From Abiotrophia defectiva ATCC 49176 (GTDB taxonomy: Bacteria > Bacillota > Bacilli > Lactobacillales > Aerococcaceae), in NCBI RefSeq assembly GCF_037041345.1, contig NZ_CP146287.1, positions 1,057,501 through 1,121,500 of the forward strand: DNA of 64,000 bases. The letters are read 5' to 3'. Positions 33,095-41,650 of the stretch are shown here, one piece after another; the first letter of the stretch is position 1; each line of letters opens with the position of its first letter. The notes below the pieces were generated by a model. The model was given only the letters and a program-made list of their open reading frames with translations, did not search any database and was not told where the DNA came from. Position numbers and translations under genes: made by a program.

Positions 33095-34123
33095 CTAGAT
33101 ATTCCACTTAGCCACCGTTTTAAATGGTGTTTTACGGTCTTCTTCGAAGAATTGATAGATATCCTTGACATCCTCTAAATCCCCTACTTGGTGGATAATC
33201 ATCCGCAGTCTTGAGGATACTTGTGGGTTTTCCATTAAGGCCACCGCCAATTGGAAGTCCTCACGTCCCGAGCGAGAAGAACCAACTAAGGTCAGGCCTT
33301 TTTCTAAGACATCACGGGTATTGACTGGCACTTCCGTCTCGGAAACTCCCATTAAAATCAGCGTTCCTTGAGGTTTAATATACTTAATAATGTCACGAAT
33401 GGCTTCTTGACTGGCATCGCCACCCACACACTCAAAAGCATGGTCGAAGCTGAAATCTTCCGGAATATCTTGCAATTCATAGACTTCATCTACAAAGCTG
33501 AAAAGTCTTAATTTATCGTGGTTTTTACCTACTACAATAATCGTAGCATCTGGAAACTTAGCTCTTAAGACGGTAGCTTGGACAAAGGCTAGCGAACCTG
33601 ATCCCCAGACCACGATTCGGTCACGCTTGGATAAGGCCATAGAGTCAAAACGACGGGCCCCGTGAGCAGCCACTGAGACAAACTCGGTCATCGCCGCTAC
33701 CACATCTGGAATGCTTTGATACCCCACGACACGGTCTAATGGTAAATGCACAAATTCCTGCATGAAACCATCGTAACCACTGGATAGGAAGTGAGTTCCT
33801 TCCACATAGTTCTCATAGAACTCACCCGAATGGTCAAACCCTTGCGGCGGCTGATTGGGAATCATGACGACCTTGTCCCCTACTTGATAGGTGCCAGTTT
33901 CGTCACGTACGACAATGCCGCAACACTCATGAATCAAGGCCATTGGTAATTTTTGCTTGAGCACTTTGGCTGAACGCTTACCTTGGTAATAGCGTTGATC
34001 TGCATGGCAGAGGGCCATATAATTAGGACGCACCACGACTGGCTTAGCCAAGTCTGTCGACACATCTTCATACTTAACTGAGAAGAAGTATGGGCGAAGT
34101 AATTGATAGACGCGATTAATCAC
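33095..34123 (-). CDS. tarJ: Ribulose-5-phosphate reductase TarJ
   Basis: Medium-chain alcohol-dehydrogenase-family enzyme that makes ribitol-5-phosphate for CDP-ribitol synthesis. The zinc-site region (NYMALCHADQRYY), the lobe HECCGIVV and the nucleotide-binding VWGSGSLAF are visible. The GTG at 34123 (VINRVYQLLRPYF) matches the start of streptococcal TarJ and begins one base after the tarI stop; the longer frame to 34153 lies within tarI. Length 342 aa. Confidence 0.93.
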   Translation of the reverse strand: MINRVYQLLRPYFFSVKYEDVSTDLAKPVVVRPNYMALCHADQRYYQGKRSAKVLKQKLPMALIHECCGIVVRDETGTYQVGDKVVMIPNQPPQGFDHSGEFYENYVEGTHFLSSGYDGFMQEFVHLPLDRVVGYQSIPDVVAAMTEFVSVAAHGARRFDSMALSKRDRIVVWGSGSLAFVQATVLRAKFPDATIIVVGKNHDKLRLFSFVDEVYELQDIPEDFSFDHAFECVGGDASQEAIRDIIKYIKPQGTLILMGVSETEVPVNTRDVLEKGLTLVGSSRSGREDFQLAVALMENPQVSSRLRMIIHQVGDLEDVKDIYQFFEEDRKTPFKTVAKWNI

Positions 34124-34124
34124 T

Positions 34125-34832
34125 TTAGATCTCTCCCAACATAGCTTCTGCAATTTTCAAATCGGTCACGGTCGTAATCTTCAAGTTAGAGTATTCCCCT
34201 TTTACTAGGCCAACACTTTTCCCTTTGAGGACAAAGACCTTGCAGGCATCGGTTAAAATCTCACGCTCGTCTTGACTGAGGCTAGCGAAGAGGCTATCAA
34301 ACTGATTGATACGGAAGGTTTGAGGTGTCTGACCTTGGAACATGTGAGCCCGATTAGGAATAGAACTAATGGACTTACCGTCTTGGGATTCCACAATGGT
34401 ATCGTTAGCCATGACCACTGTATCGGTCGCATCATAGTCAGCGATGACCTTGATGTTGTCTTGAATCATACGGTAAGAGACAAAAGGACGTACCGCATCA
34501 TGAGTAATTAAAATAGCTTGGTCAGAGACAGGACCGGCCGCCTTAATATCTGCGATGATATTAAGGATACTATCATTCCGATCCCCACCCCCATCAACGC
34601 CTTTAATCTTAGACTCATGGCCTGGCAAGTGCTTATTTACTAAATCATTGAAGTAGACTAACCAGTTAGGATGTACGGCTACATAGACTTGGTCAATGTC
34701 TGGTACTACTAAGAATTTTTCGATGGTATGAATAATAATGGGCTTATTGCCTAACATGAGGAATTGCTTAGGCATATCTTGAATCCCCATTCTGGATCCA
34801 ATGCCCCCTGCTAGAATACCTGCATAAATCAT
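34125..34832 (-). CDS. tarI: Ribitol-5-phosphate cytidylyltransferase TarI
   Basis: IspD-like nucleotidyltransferase that makes CDP-ribitol from CTP and ribitol-5-phosphate. The signature is ILAGGIGSRMG...MPKQFL at the N-terminus, followed by HDAVRPFVS and a KITTVTDLKIAE ending, all typical of TarI/IspD. Length 235 aa. First gene of the tarI-tarJ-licD transcript, with an extended -10 promoter upstream. Confidence 0.94.
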   Translation of the reverse strand: MIYAGILAGGIGSRMGIQDMPKQFLMLGNKPIIIHTIEKFLVVPDIDQVYVAVHPNWLVYFNDLVNKHLPGHESKIKGVDGGGDRNDSILNIIADIKAAGPVSDQAILITHDAVRPFVSYRMIQDNIKVIADYDATDTVVMANDTIVESQDGKSISSIPNRAHMFQGQTPQTFRINQFDSLFASLSQDEREILTDACKVFVLKGKSVGLVKGEYSNLKITTVTDLKIAEAMLGEI

Positions 34833-34879
34833 GCCTCTCTCTCCTTCTCACTATCGTAAAGTGTCTTTCTATCCTAATT

Positions 34880-34885
34880 ATTATA
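34880..34885 (-). promoter_or_regulatory. tarI extended -10 promoter
   Basis: Minus-strand TGC-TATAAT is an extended consensus -10 (TATAAT at 34880-34885). No good -35 is visible. It lies 47 bp before tarI and downstream of the licC terminator, giving tarI-tarJ-licD its own transcript. Confidence 0.65.
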
Positions 34886-34961
34886 GCACATCTTATATCG
34901 ACACGCATGGAAAAGTCGTTAGCTTAAGCATTTTATTAAGAAATGATCACACATCCAAAAC

Positions 34962-34985
34962 AAAAAAGCCAGACACTTGTCTGGC
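34962..34985 (-). terminator. Terminator of licA-licB-licC
   Basis: GCCAGAC (34968-34974) pairs with GTCTGGC (34979-34985), four-base loop, followed on the minus strand by TTTTTTG. It separates the choline genes from the ribitol genes. Confidence 0.88.
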
Positions 34986-34991
34986 TTCTCG

Positions 34992-35684
34992 CTAATTTTT
35001 TGCTTCCATTTGCGAACGTAGCGCTTCTAAATCCTCTAGGCTATCAATTTCAAAGGTCTGATGGCCTTCAATTGGATAAACATGAACATCTAAATCAGCT
35101 AGGTTATCCTTGACCACGTCATCCCAGTAGAGATTAGCATAATCAGCTTCTTGGTAGTAGCCTTCAATTAACTGCTGCAAATGTTGTCCATCTTCCGCAC
35201 TCCAATAGGAGACGCCAGACAGAATCCGCCCTTGACCACTTTCTACCGTAATGGCCGTTACGCGAAGGTCATCTTGCTGGTAATGCAAGACCCATTCATC
35301 CTTGAAGCCTTCTTTCGCTACCCCAAAGTAAAGGGAGCTTTCTGGTGCTGACAGCAAGAAGTTATCAACTAGGAAGTTATCGGCATCAATAACATAGGCA
35401 TCACTCAAGTAGTGACGGACCAAGTACATGGTGTAGAAGTTATTGTAGCTTTCATATTGGGCATTGTGAATCAAGGTCACGCCATACTGGTCCTTCAGAA
35501 AATCGAATTTTTCAGCCAAGTACCCTGTCACAACAATAATGTCTTGAATCCCTTTAGCCCGCAAGAATTCAATCTGGCGCTCAATTAAGCTTGTACCAGC
35601 AACTTCAATTAAGGACTTAGGTGTTGTAAGGGTGATTGGCCGCAAGCGAGTTCCCATACCAGCGGCGAGAATTATTGCTTTCAT
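34992..35684 (-). CDS. licC: CTP:phosphocholine cytidylyltransferase LicC
   Basis: Makes CDP-choline for LicD. The nucleotidyltransferase signature AIILAAGMGTRLRPIT followed by TPKSLIEV is intact, with DADNFL as the metal-binding Asp motif. Length 230 aa, as in pneumococcus. It begins 3 bp after the licB stop. Confidence 0.94.
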   Translation of the reverse strand: MKAIILAAGMGTRLRPITLTTPKSLIEVAGTSLIERQIEFLRAKGIQDIIVVTGYLAEKFDFLKDQYGVTLIHNAQYESYNNFYTMYLVRHYLSDAYVIDADNFLVDNFLLSAPESSLYFGVAKEGFKDEWVLHYQQDDLRVTAITVESGQGRILSGVSYWSAEDGQHLQQLIEGYYQEADYANLYWDDVVKDNLADLDVHVYPIEGHQTFEIDSLEDLEALRSQMEAKN

Positions 35685-35687
35685 AGC

Positions 35688-36623
35688 TTAGGCTCCTTCG
35701 TGTTGTGAAACTAAGACACTGCTTACAATCATCAAAGCCGCCGATAGCAAGAGAACTGGGTTAAATTCAGCTCCTCCTAGCAAGATGGAGAAGACAATGG
35801 CCCAAATAGCGTATGAGATATTGAGTGCAGTAGCCTTTACAGGACCAATTGTATCAATTGCGCGATAAAAATTCAAATAAGACAATGTGCCTAAGACAGC
35901 AACACCCAAGATTAACCAAAGAACTGGCTGACTAATAACAGCCGTCACGCTAAAGACCAAGTCAGATTCGAAGGTAATAAAGCCCAAATAAACTAAAGTA
36001 GAGACGCATTGACGAATCCAAAGAGCTTGCTTAGGATTCAAATCTTCCTTCATCCCAATGGAACAAATCACACTCTCCAAGGACCAGCCGACTACGCTGA
36101 GAAAGGCCACTAAGAAGCCAATCAGTTGGGCATTAGATTGCATCATATCACCAGACAGACTCACGCCTAAGACCGCTAACACGGCCAAGCCCAAGCCAAT
36201 CCAAACTGGCTTAGTTATCTTTTCCTTAAGAATTAACATACCTAAAAAAGCAGCAACCACTGGATACATAGAGGAAATACTTGCTGTTAAGCCTGCCCCA
36301 ATCGCATCTACCGCATAGAGATAGGCCCGCATACCCATAGGACCACCTAAAACAGCTGCTAACATGACCACAAAGGAACTCTTGCTGGTCAATTGTTTGA
36401 AAGTTTGCTTGAGTTGCCCTTGACGAACCAACTCCCCCGTCATCATTAAGGCAGAAAAACCATCATGGAAGAGGGCCAATAAGAGAGCGGCTCCAGCCAG
36501 TCTTGGATCCACTAGCGTGAAGGGTAACATCATCAGAATAACGCCATTATAATGGGTATCTGCCCCCCACAAAAGGCCTGACAATAGACCGGCAATAATG
36601 CCACTTGTTTCCTTATTTTTCAT
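35688..36623 (-). CDS. licB: Choline permease LicB (DMT/EamA family)
   Basis: Ten-segment drug/metabolite transporter, 311 aa, with two EamA repeats (GLLSGLLWGADTHYNG and the second-half VGWSLESVICS). Position between licA and licC and the length match pneumococcal LicB, which imports choline. Overlap-free but only 6 bp from licA. Confidence 0.92.
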   Translation of the reverse strand: MKNKETSGIIAGLLSGLLWGADTHYNGVILMMLPFTLVDPRLAGAALLLALFHDGFSALMMTGELVRQGQLKQTFKQLTSKSSFVVMLAAVLGGPMGMRAYLYAVDAIGAGLTASISSMYPVVAAFLGMLILKEKITKPVWIGLGLAVLAVLGVSLSGDMMQSNAQLIGFLVAFLSVVGWSLESVICSIGMKEDLNPKQALWIRQCVSTLVYLGFITFESDLVFSVTAVISQPVLWLILGVAVLGTLSYLNFYRAIDTIGPVKATALNISYAIWAIVFSILLGGAEFNPVLLLSAALMIVSSVLVSQHEGA

Positions 36624-36629
36624 CTAAGT

Positions 36630-38492
36630 TCATCCTTCCTTTTTTAGAGCATGGTAGCGTGCTAGGTTAGCTTGCGCACGACGGTAACGTTCAATCCCAT
36701 AGTCTCCGAAATCATCGCCCCGGCTTTCCTTGAAGATGGTCCAAACTGACCAGAGGAAGTCTTGGCAAATTTGATAGATTAAGAGCTTGATCTTCAAGCT
36801 ATCCGGCACCTCTTTATCTTGACAGTAAAGGCTTAAGAAGCGGTCTTCCTGCTCTTGGCTGAAGCCACATTCTAGACTATGGGCCGCTAAATCCCAAGCC
36901 AAGTCGTTCATACCTGAGTATTCCCAGTCAATGAGATAGGATTTGCCGTCTCCACCTTTGACAAAGTTCTCTGGAACTGTGTCAATATGACATGGCACTA
37001 TTTGAACTGGTAAGTCAGCCAAATCTTCCTGTAGTTGGAAAACTTCCTGACGTGTCGCCTGATAGCCGTCAAAATAGTCTGACCCTACTTCATCCACAAA
37101 ACTCTCATACTTAGCAATCTCCTCGAAGACATCAAAACGGTTATCAAAGTCTAATCCTGATTGATGCAACTGTCTGAGGAGTCCCGTTGTCATTCGCATA
37201 TTGTTAAGATAAGTCGCCGTATTAGCATTTAAGGTCTCAGCCTCTGGAATGAAGGCTGACACCTTGGTCCCTGTCACTTCGTCAAAGTAGAGGGTCTCAG
37301 CATCTAAGCCCAGAATATGCGCTAAGAGGCTATTGGATTTCTCAGCTGGGCGATTAATAAACTTCTCCGTCCCGTTGCCGGCAATCCGAATGATATAAGG
37401 CTGGCCTTTGAGGGTGACCTTGTAGTTCTTGTTAGTCATACCACCAGCACTCTCTAAGGTCGCAATTTCCTCAGGGCTAGCATCCATCTGGTCGGCCAAG
37501 AACTGCTCCACTTCTTGCTTAGCTGCCCGTTCTTCCTTGCGAACCAAACGTGGGTAAACGCGCTTAAGAACATGATGAACCTGACTAGCATCATCAATTT
37601 CGCCCCAGAAGAAGTCATCCAGTTTAAGATAACCCAAGCGGTAGTCTTGAGCAACATCTAACATAATATATTCATAGTTAACATAAGGATTAAGGTTGTC
37701 AGCATAAATGGCCAACATCTTAAGGTAGAAAGGATAGGACAATTTTGATAGACCAATCATTTCACCGTCAATCCGGTTGAATTGGTGAATATCCTTCCCC
37801 ATCTTATAAACATAACCATCACGCAATTCCACCATGGCCTCATCATGTTGCTCACGCACACTGGTAATCAACATAGCAGAGTCACTAGCGACCTTATTCA
37901 GCCCCTTAATCCCACGGACTTCAAAGAGTAAATCCCCCTCAATCAGGAAGAAGTCGCCATCAATATGAGGAGCTGCCGTGGCCAGAGAAGCCATTGTCCC
38001 TGTGTGGGCATAAGCCTCATTGACTACTAGAGTCACATCAGGCATGTCAGCAACATGTTGAGCCAAGAGGTCAGCTTGGAAGCCAGCAACCAAGACAAAA
38101 CGCTCTACTCCTTGGTCTCGTAAGACTTGAAGGGTTCGATCCAATAAGGTATGGTCCCCTAATGATAGGAGCGGCACGGGTTGATCCAGATGACGAGGTT
38201 GGCCTGCAGCAAGAATGACTGCCTGATGAATTTGCTCTTTAGCTTGAGCCAACTGAATCTTACGGGCATTTGCATCTTTCAAGCCAGTCTCTAGCAAAGC
38301 CAAGCCCTTGTCCGTCACTTGATAGTGGTTACGCGTCCCCTGACGCTCAATCTCAATGTATCCTTGTTCATCAAGTCGCTTGAGAATCAGATTAATTTTG
38401 CCTAGGGATAGGTTAGTCGCTTGTGCCATATCACGTTGACTGCCCGCTTCTTCTCGGTTCAAGTAATATAGCAAGGTCATTAAGTCATTCAT
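36630..38492 (-). CDS. licA: LicA fusion: winged helix + nucleotidyltransferase-like + choline kinase
   Basis: 620 aa from the ATG at 38492 (GAAGGG upstream), more than twice the length of pneumococcal LicA. Residues about 1-75 form a MarR-like winged helix (SLGKINLILKRLDEQGYIEIERQG). Residues about 88-320 resemble a LicC-type nucleotidyltransferase, but the usual GxGTRL and PK residues are replaced (LAAGQPRHLDQP then VPLLSLG), so catalysis is doubtful; EGDLLFE keeps an acidic position. Residues about 340-620 are the choline kinase, with HIDTVPEN and IDWEYSG phosphotransfer motifs. Phosphorylates imported choline. The winged helix suggests autoregulation; two matching inverted repeats flank the promoter. 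Confidence 0.9.
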   Translation of the reverse strand: MNDLMTLLYYLNREEAGSQRDMAQATNLSLGKINLILKRLDEQGYIEIERQGTRNHYQVTDKGLALLETGLKDANARKIQLAQAKEQIHQAVILAAGQPRHLDQPVPLLSLGDHTLLDRTLQVLRDQGVERFVLVAGFQADLLAQHVADMPDVTLVVNEAYAHTGTMASLATAAPHIDGDFFLIEGDLLFEVRGIKGLNKVASDSAMLITSVREQHDEAMVELRDGYVYKMGKDIHQFNRIDGEMIGLSKLSYPFYLKMLAIYADNLNPYVNYEYIMLDVAQDYRLGYLKLDDFFWGEIDDASQVHHVLKRVYPRLVRKEERAAKQEVEQFLADQMDASPEEIATLESAGGMTNKNYKVTLKGQPYIIRIAGNGTEKFINRPAEKSNSLLAHILGLDAETLYFDEVTGTKVSAFIPEAETLNANTATYLNNMRMTTGLLRQLHQSGLDFDNRFDVFEEIAKYESFVDEVGSDYFDGYQATRQEVFQLQEDLADLPVQIVPCHIDTVPENFVKGGDGKSYLIDWEYSGMNDLAWDLAAHSLECGFSQEQEDRFLSLYCQDKEVPDSLKIKLLIYQICQDFLWSVWTIFKESRGDDFGDYGIERYRRAQANLARYHALKKEG

Positions 38493-38510
38493 CTTAGCCC
38501 TTCTTTCTGC

Positions 38511-38525
38511 GTTCATTTTTTGAAC
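38511..38525. promoter_or_regulatory. licA operator, proximal
   Basis: GTTCA-TTTTT-TGAAC, a perfect 5-bp-arm inverted repeat with 5-bp AT spacer, lies just downstream of the licA -10. Confidence 0.65.
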
Positions 38526-38533
38526 TTTAGTCT

Positions 38534-38562
38534 AGTATAAACCACTTATTCTCTTATGTCTA
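38534..38562 (-). promoter_or_regulatory. licA promoter, TAGACA-17-TATACT
   Basis: Minus-strand -35 TAGACA (38557-38562), 17-bp spacer, -10 TATACT (38534-38539). It is bracketed by the two GTTCA-N5-TGAAC repeats. Confidence 0.75.
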
Positions 38563-38579
38563 GGGTTTCAGCTTAAAAA

Positions 38580-38594
38580 GTTCAAATAATGAAC
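38580..38594. promoter_or_regulatory. licA operator, distal
   Basis: GTTCA-AATAA-TGAAC, the same architecture as the proximal site, with centres 69 bp apart and the promoter between them. Confidence 0.65.
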
Positions 38595-38598
38595 AAAA

Positions 38599-38619
38599 CC
38601 CTCAGCATTTAGCTGAGGG
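38599..38619 (-). terminator. Terminator after the DUF956 gene
   Basis: CCCTCAGC (38599-38606) pairs with GCTGAGGG (38612-38619), five-base loop, then TTTTG on the minus strand. Confidence 0.88.
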
Positions 38620-38628
38620 CTAGAGGTC

Positions 38629-39018
38629 CTATTGTTTCTTTGCTTTTTTATGGCGCCATTCTTTCCAAAGCTTGGCCAGGGAGAAGATTGGCTTATTTCT
38701 GACCAGTTGTTCTTCCGCCAGATAGTCTCGCATGGCCTTAAGGGTCTGGCCGGCCTTAGAGACGACAAAGTGATAGGTGCCAGCAGACTTAGTATCAATG
38801 AAGAAGCCACGAATTAAGCCCCGTTTCATCAGCATGATGGCACGAACCTGACGGATTTCGCCCCAAGGAATCTGAACGAAATCAGCAGGATTGCGGTCGT
38901 TATAGAATTCGAATGCCTTATTACCGACTAGAATACGGCCATGGCGGCCCATAACACCACCAGACATCCAGTTGGCAGTTGTCACAAAGTCTGCCCGGCT
39001 ATTCAAAGATTCAACCAT
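38629..39018 (-). CDS. DUF956 family protein (ManO-like)
   Basis: 129 aa with the family pattern MVESLNS...GGVMGRHGRILVGNKAFEFYNDRN and IQIPWGEI (key segments GNKAFEFYNDRN and FVQIPWGEI). DUF956 proteins normally sit beside mannose-type PTS genes and influence their expression. Here no PTS gene is near; the neighbours are a DnaD-like gene 24 bp upstream and the lic locus. The C-terminal tail is Lys/Arg-rich (KEWRHKKAKKQ). Function unknown. Confidence 0.88.
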   Translation of the reverse strand: MVESLNSRADFVTTANWMSGGVMGRHGRILVGNKAFEFYNDRNPADFVQIPWGEIRQVRAIMLMKRGLIRGFFIDTKSAGTYHFVVSKAGQTLKAMRDYLAEEQLVRNKPIFSLAKLWKEWRHKKAKKQ

Positions 39019-39042
39019 ACTTCTCTCTCCTTCTACAATGCT

Positions 39043-39729
39043 TTAGAGTAGTGGAATATCAATCTGATCATAAACCGCCTCTTGATTGTTGGGCTGGTCC
39101 TTATCGCGGCTTTCTAGATAGGCTTGAACCTGAGTAGCAGTGGTCAAGCCATGGCGCTCCCAATTAATCAGAATGCGATCAATATACTTAAGGCTGAGGG
39201 CTTGACGCAAAACGGCTTCCTTAACTGCTAGACGAATTAAATCAGGCGCATAGCCATCTTGCTTGAGCCAGCCATTCAAGGTCTCATATTCGAGTGCTGA
39301 CAGGGAACGGCCAAACTCCCCTTCCACCAGAGGAATCAGTTGACTAGCCGTCATGGTCTGTTTCTGATTACTTGTTAGGTCTGTCTCATTACTAGAAGTC
39401 GTCTGTTTTTGACTAGCTGCTGGATTAAAGGAGTCTAGTCGTTCAAAAAGTGGCGCTAGACTCAAACGGTCTTGGCCCGAAGCATCCATTTCAAAGACGA
39501 GATAACCCTGATCTGCTAAGAGAGATAGTTGAGACATGGCTTGATGAGACTGCCAACCGTAATGTTGCGAGCACAGTTCTACAACAGCCATAGGACTCAA
39601 ATCCCCATCCTTCTGACCTAATATCGTGGTCACTAGGAGAAAGGTTTCTGGACTCAAGCCTAAGTCTTGATAATGGCTTAGTAAGACCTGCGGCAAGACT
39701 ACAAAGCCTTCTTGGTACCAATTATACAT
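39043..39729 (-). CDS. DnaD-domain replication protein
   Basis: 227 aa. N-terminal winged-helix domain (about 1-100) and C-terminal DnaD-like domain (about 130-200) with YETLNGWLKQDGYAPDLI and a YIDRILINWERHGL motif equivalent to the family YxxxILxNW. DnaD helps load the replicative helicase at oriC in B. subtilis. The linker between domains is Gln/Thr/Ser-rich. Followed 24 bp later by the DUF956 gene; nth, the usual neighbour of dnaD, is absent. Confidence 0.88.
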   Translation of the reverse strand: MYNWYQEGFVVLPQVLLSHYQDLGLSPETFLLVTTILGQKDGDLSPMAVVELCSQHYGWQSHQAMSQLSLLADQGYLVFEMDASGQDRLSLAPLFERLDSFNPAASQKQTTSSNETDLTSNQKQTMTASQLIPLVEGEFGRSLSALEYETLNGWLKQDGYAPDLIRLAVKEAVLRQALSLKYIDRILINWERHGLTTATQVQAYLESRDKDQPNNQEAVYDQIDIPLL

Positions 39730-39768
39730 GATGCTCCCCCTTCTCAGTCTAGTATTCCTATTGGCACA

Positions 39769-39798
39769 GGGCAGCTTCCTAAGAATAGGAGACTGCCC
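39769..39798 (-). terminator. Hairpin after typA
   Basis: GGGCAG (39769-39774) pairs with CTGCCC (39793-39798) and TCCTA with TAGGA inside, with a small internal mismatch. The T-run is on the plus-strand side, so termination of typA (minus) is only plausible. Confidence 0.45.
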
Positions 39799-39814
39799 TT
39801 TTACTAATTAGCTC

Positions 39815-41650
39815 CTAGGCTTTCTTAGCTTTCTTGGTTTCGCGTTCACGCGCACCCTTGTCAAGGATTTGCTTACGTAAACGAACGCTCTCAGGTGTTA
39901 CTTCACAGTATTCATCATCATCCATGAACTCTAAAGATTCTTCTAGAGTAAGAATACGTGGACGTTTAATCACTGCGGTTTGGTCTTTGGTTGCTGAACG
40001 AATGTTAGTTAATTGTTTAGCCTTGGTGATATTAACAGTTAAGTCGTTCTCACGGTTATGTTCCCCAATAATCATCCCACCGTAGACTTCAGTCCCTGGG
40101 TTAACAAAGATAGTCCCACGATCTTCTAAGTTCATAATCCCATAAGTGGTGGCTTGTCCTGCCTCAAGGGCAACCAAGGCACCGTTACGACGGTTCCCAA
40201 TATTGGAATCAATAACTGGTTGATAGTCATCGAAGCTATGGTTCATAATCCCATAACCACGGGTCATGGATAAGAACTCAGTTGAGAAACCAATCAAGCC
40301 ACGAGCTGGCACAGAGAAGACCATACGGATTTGGCCATTACCTGTGGTCACCATGTCCGCCATTTCAGCCTTACGTTGACCTAAGGCTTCAATAATCGCC
40401 CCCATGTATTCTTCTGGTGTGTCAATTTGTACACGTTCGAAAGGTTCACAGGTCTTGCCATCGATTTCCTTAAGAATAACCTTAGGACGTGATACCTGGA
40501 ATTCATAACCTTGACGACGCATGTTCTCAATTAAGATAGCCAAGTGTAATTCCCCACGACCAGAAACGATAAAGGCATCTGGTGAGTCGGTTGGATCCAC
40601 GCGCAAGGATACGTCCGTTTGCAATTCTTGCATAAGACGATCTTGGAGGTTACGGGAAGTCACGTACTTGCCTTCTTTACCAGCAAATGGCGAGTTGTTG
40701 GTTAAGAAGGTCATTTGTAAGGTAGGCTCATCAATGTGAAGAATAGGTAGAGCTTCAGGATTTGCAGCATCTGCTACGGTTTCTCCAACGAAGATATCTT
40801 CCATACCTGATAAGGCAATTAAGTCCCCTGCCTTAGCTTCGTTAATTTCCACGCGGTCCAAGCCGAAGAAACCAAACATCTTAGTAATACGGAAGTTCTT
40901 GCTAGTGCCGTCAACCTTCATAAGGCTCACGTTGTCGCCGACTTTCATCTTCCCACGGAAGATACGTCCAATCCCGATACGACCCACATATTCGTTATAG
41001 TCTAAGAGGGAAACTTGGAATTGTAATGGTTGGTCAGAGTTATCAACTGGCGCTGGCACATGTTCAATAACAGCATCAAAGATGGCATCCATAGAAGGCT
41101 CTTGGTCTGCTGGATTGTCAGATAGACTAGACGTCCCGTTAAGGGCTGAAGCATAGACCACTGGGAATTCCAATTGATCATCGTCTGCCCCTAATTCGAT
41201 GAAGAGCTCTAAGACTTCATCTACTACTTCTTCTGGACGAGCAGAAGGCTTATCAATCTTGTTGACTACGACAATCGGTACTAAGTGTTGTTCTAAGGCT
41301 TTCTTCAAGACAAAGCGAGTTTGTGGCATGGTTCCTTCATAGGCATCCACCACCAGAATAACTCCATCAACCATTTTCATGATACGTTCTACTTCGCCAC
41401 CGAAGTCCGCGTGACCTGGGGTGTCCAAGATGTTGATACGGGTCCCCTTATAATCTACGGCAGTGTTTTTGGCCAAGATGGTAATCCCACGTTCTTTTTC
41501 AATGTCGTTAGAGTCCATGGCACGCTCATCTAATTTAGCACGCTCATCGAGGGTGTTGGACTGTTTGAGCAACTCGTCAACCAGTGTGGTTTTACCGTGG
41601 TCGACGTGGGCAATAATAGCAATATTTCGGATATCCTTACGCGTATTCAT
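39815..41650 (-). CDS. typA: Translational GTPase TypA/BipA
   Basis: EF-G-like ribosome-associated GTPase, 611 aa. G1 AHVDHGKTTL, switch region RGITILAKN, G3 DTPGHADF, G4 VNKIDKPSA, then the EF-G-like domains and the BipA C-terminal domain. Implicated in ribosome assembly and stress growth. Its ATG overlaps the suhB-like stop by 14 bp, so translation is coupled. Confidence 0.97.
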   Translation of the reverse strand: MNTRKDIRNIAIIAHVDHGKTTLVDELLKQSNTLDERAKLDERAMDSNDIEKERGITILAKNTAVDYKGTRINILDTPGHADFGGEVERIMKMVDGVILVVDAYEGTMPQTRFVLKKALEQHLVPIVVVNKIDKPSARPEEVVDEVLELFIELGADDDQLEFPVVYASALNGTSSLSDNPADQEPSMDAIFDAVIEHVPAPVDNSDQPLQFQVSLLDYNEYVGRIGIGRIFRGKMKVGDNVSLMKVDGTSKNFRITKMFGFFGLDRVEINEAKAGDLIALSGMEDIFVGETVADAANPEALPILHIDEPTLQMTFLTNNSPFAGKEGKYVTSRNLQDRLMQELQTDVSLRVDPTDSPDAFIVSGRGELHLAILIENMRRQGYEFQVSRPKVILKEIDGKTCEPFERVQIDTPEEYMGAIIEALGQRKAEMADMVTTGNGQIRMVFSVPARGLIGFSTEFLSMTRGYGIMNHSFDDYQPVIDSNIGNRRNGALVALEAGQATTYGIMNLEDRGTIFVNPGTEVYGGMIIGEHNRENDLTVNITKAKQLTNIRSATKDQTAVIKRPRILTLEESLEFMDDDEYCEVTPESVRLRKQILDKGARERETKKAKKA

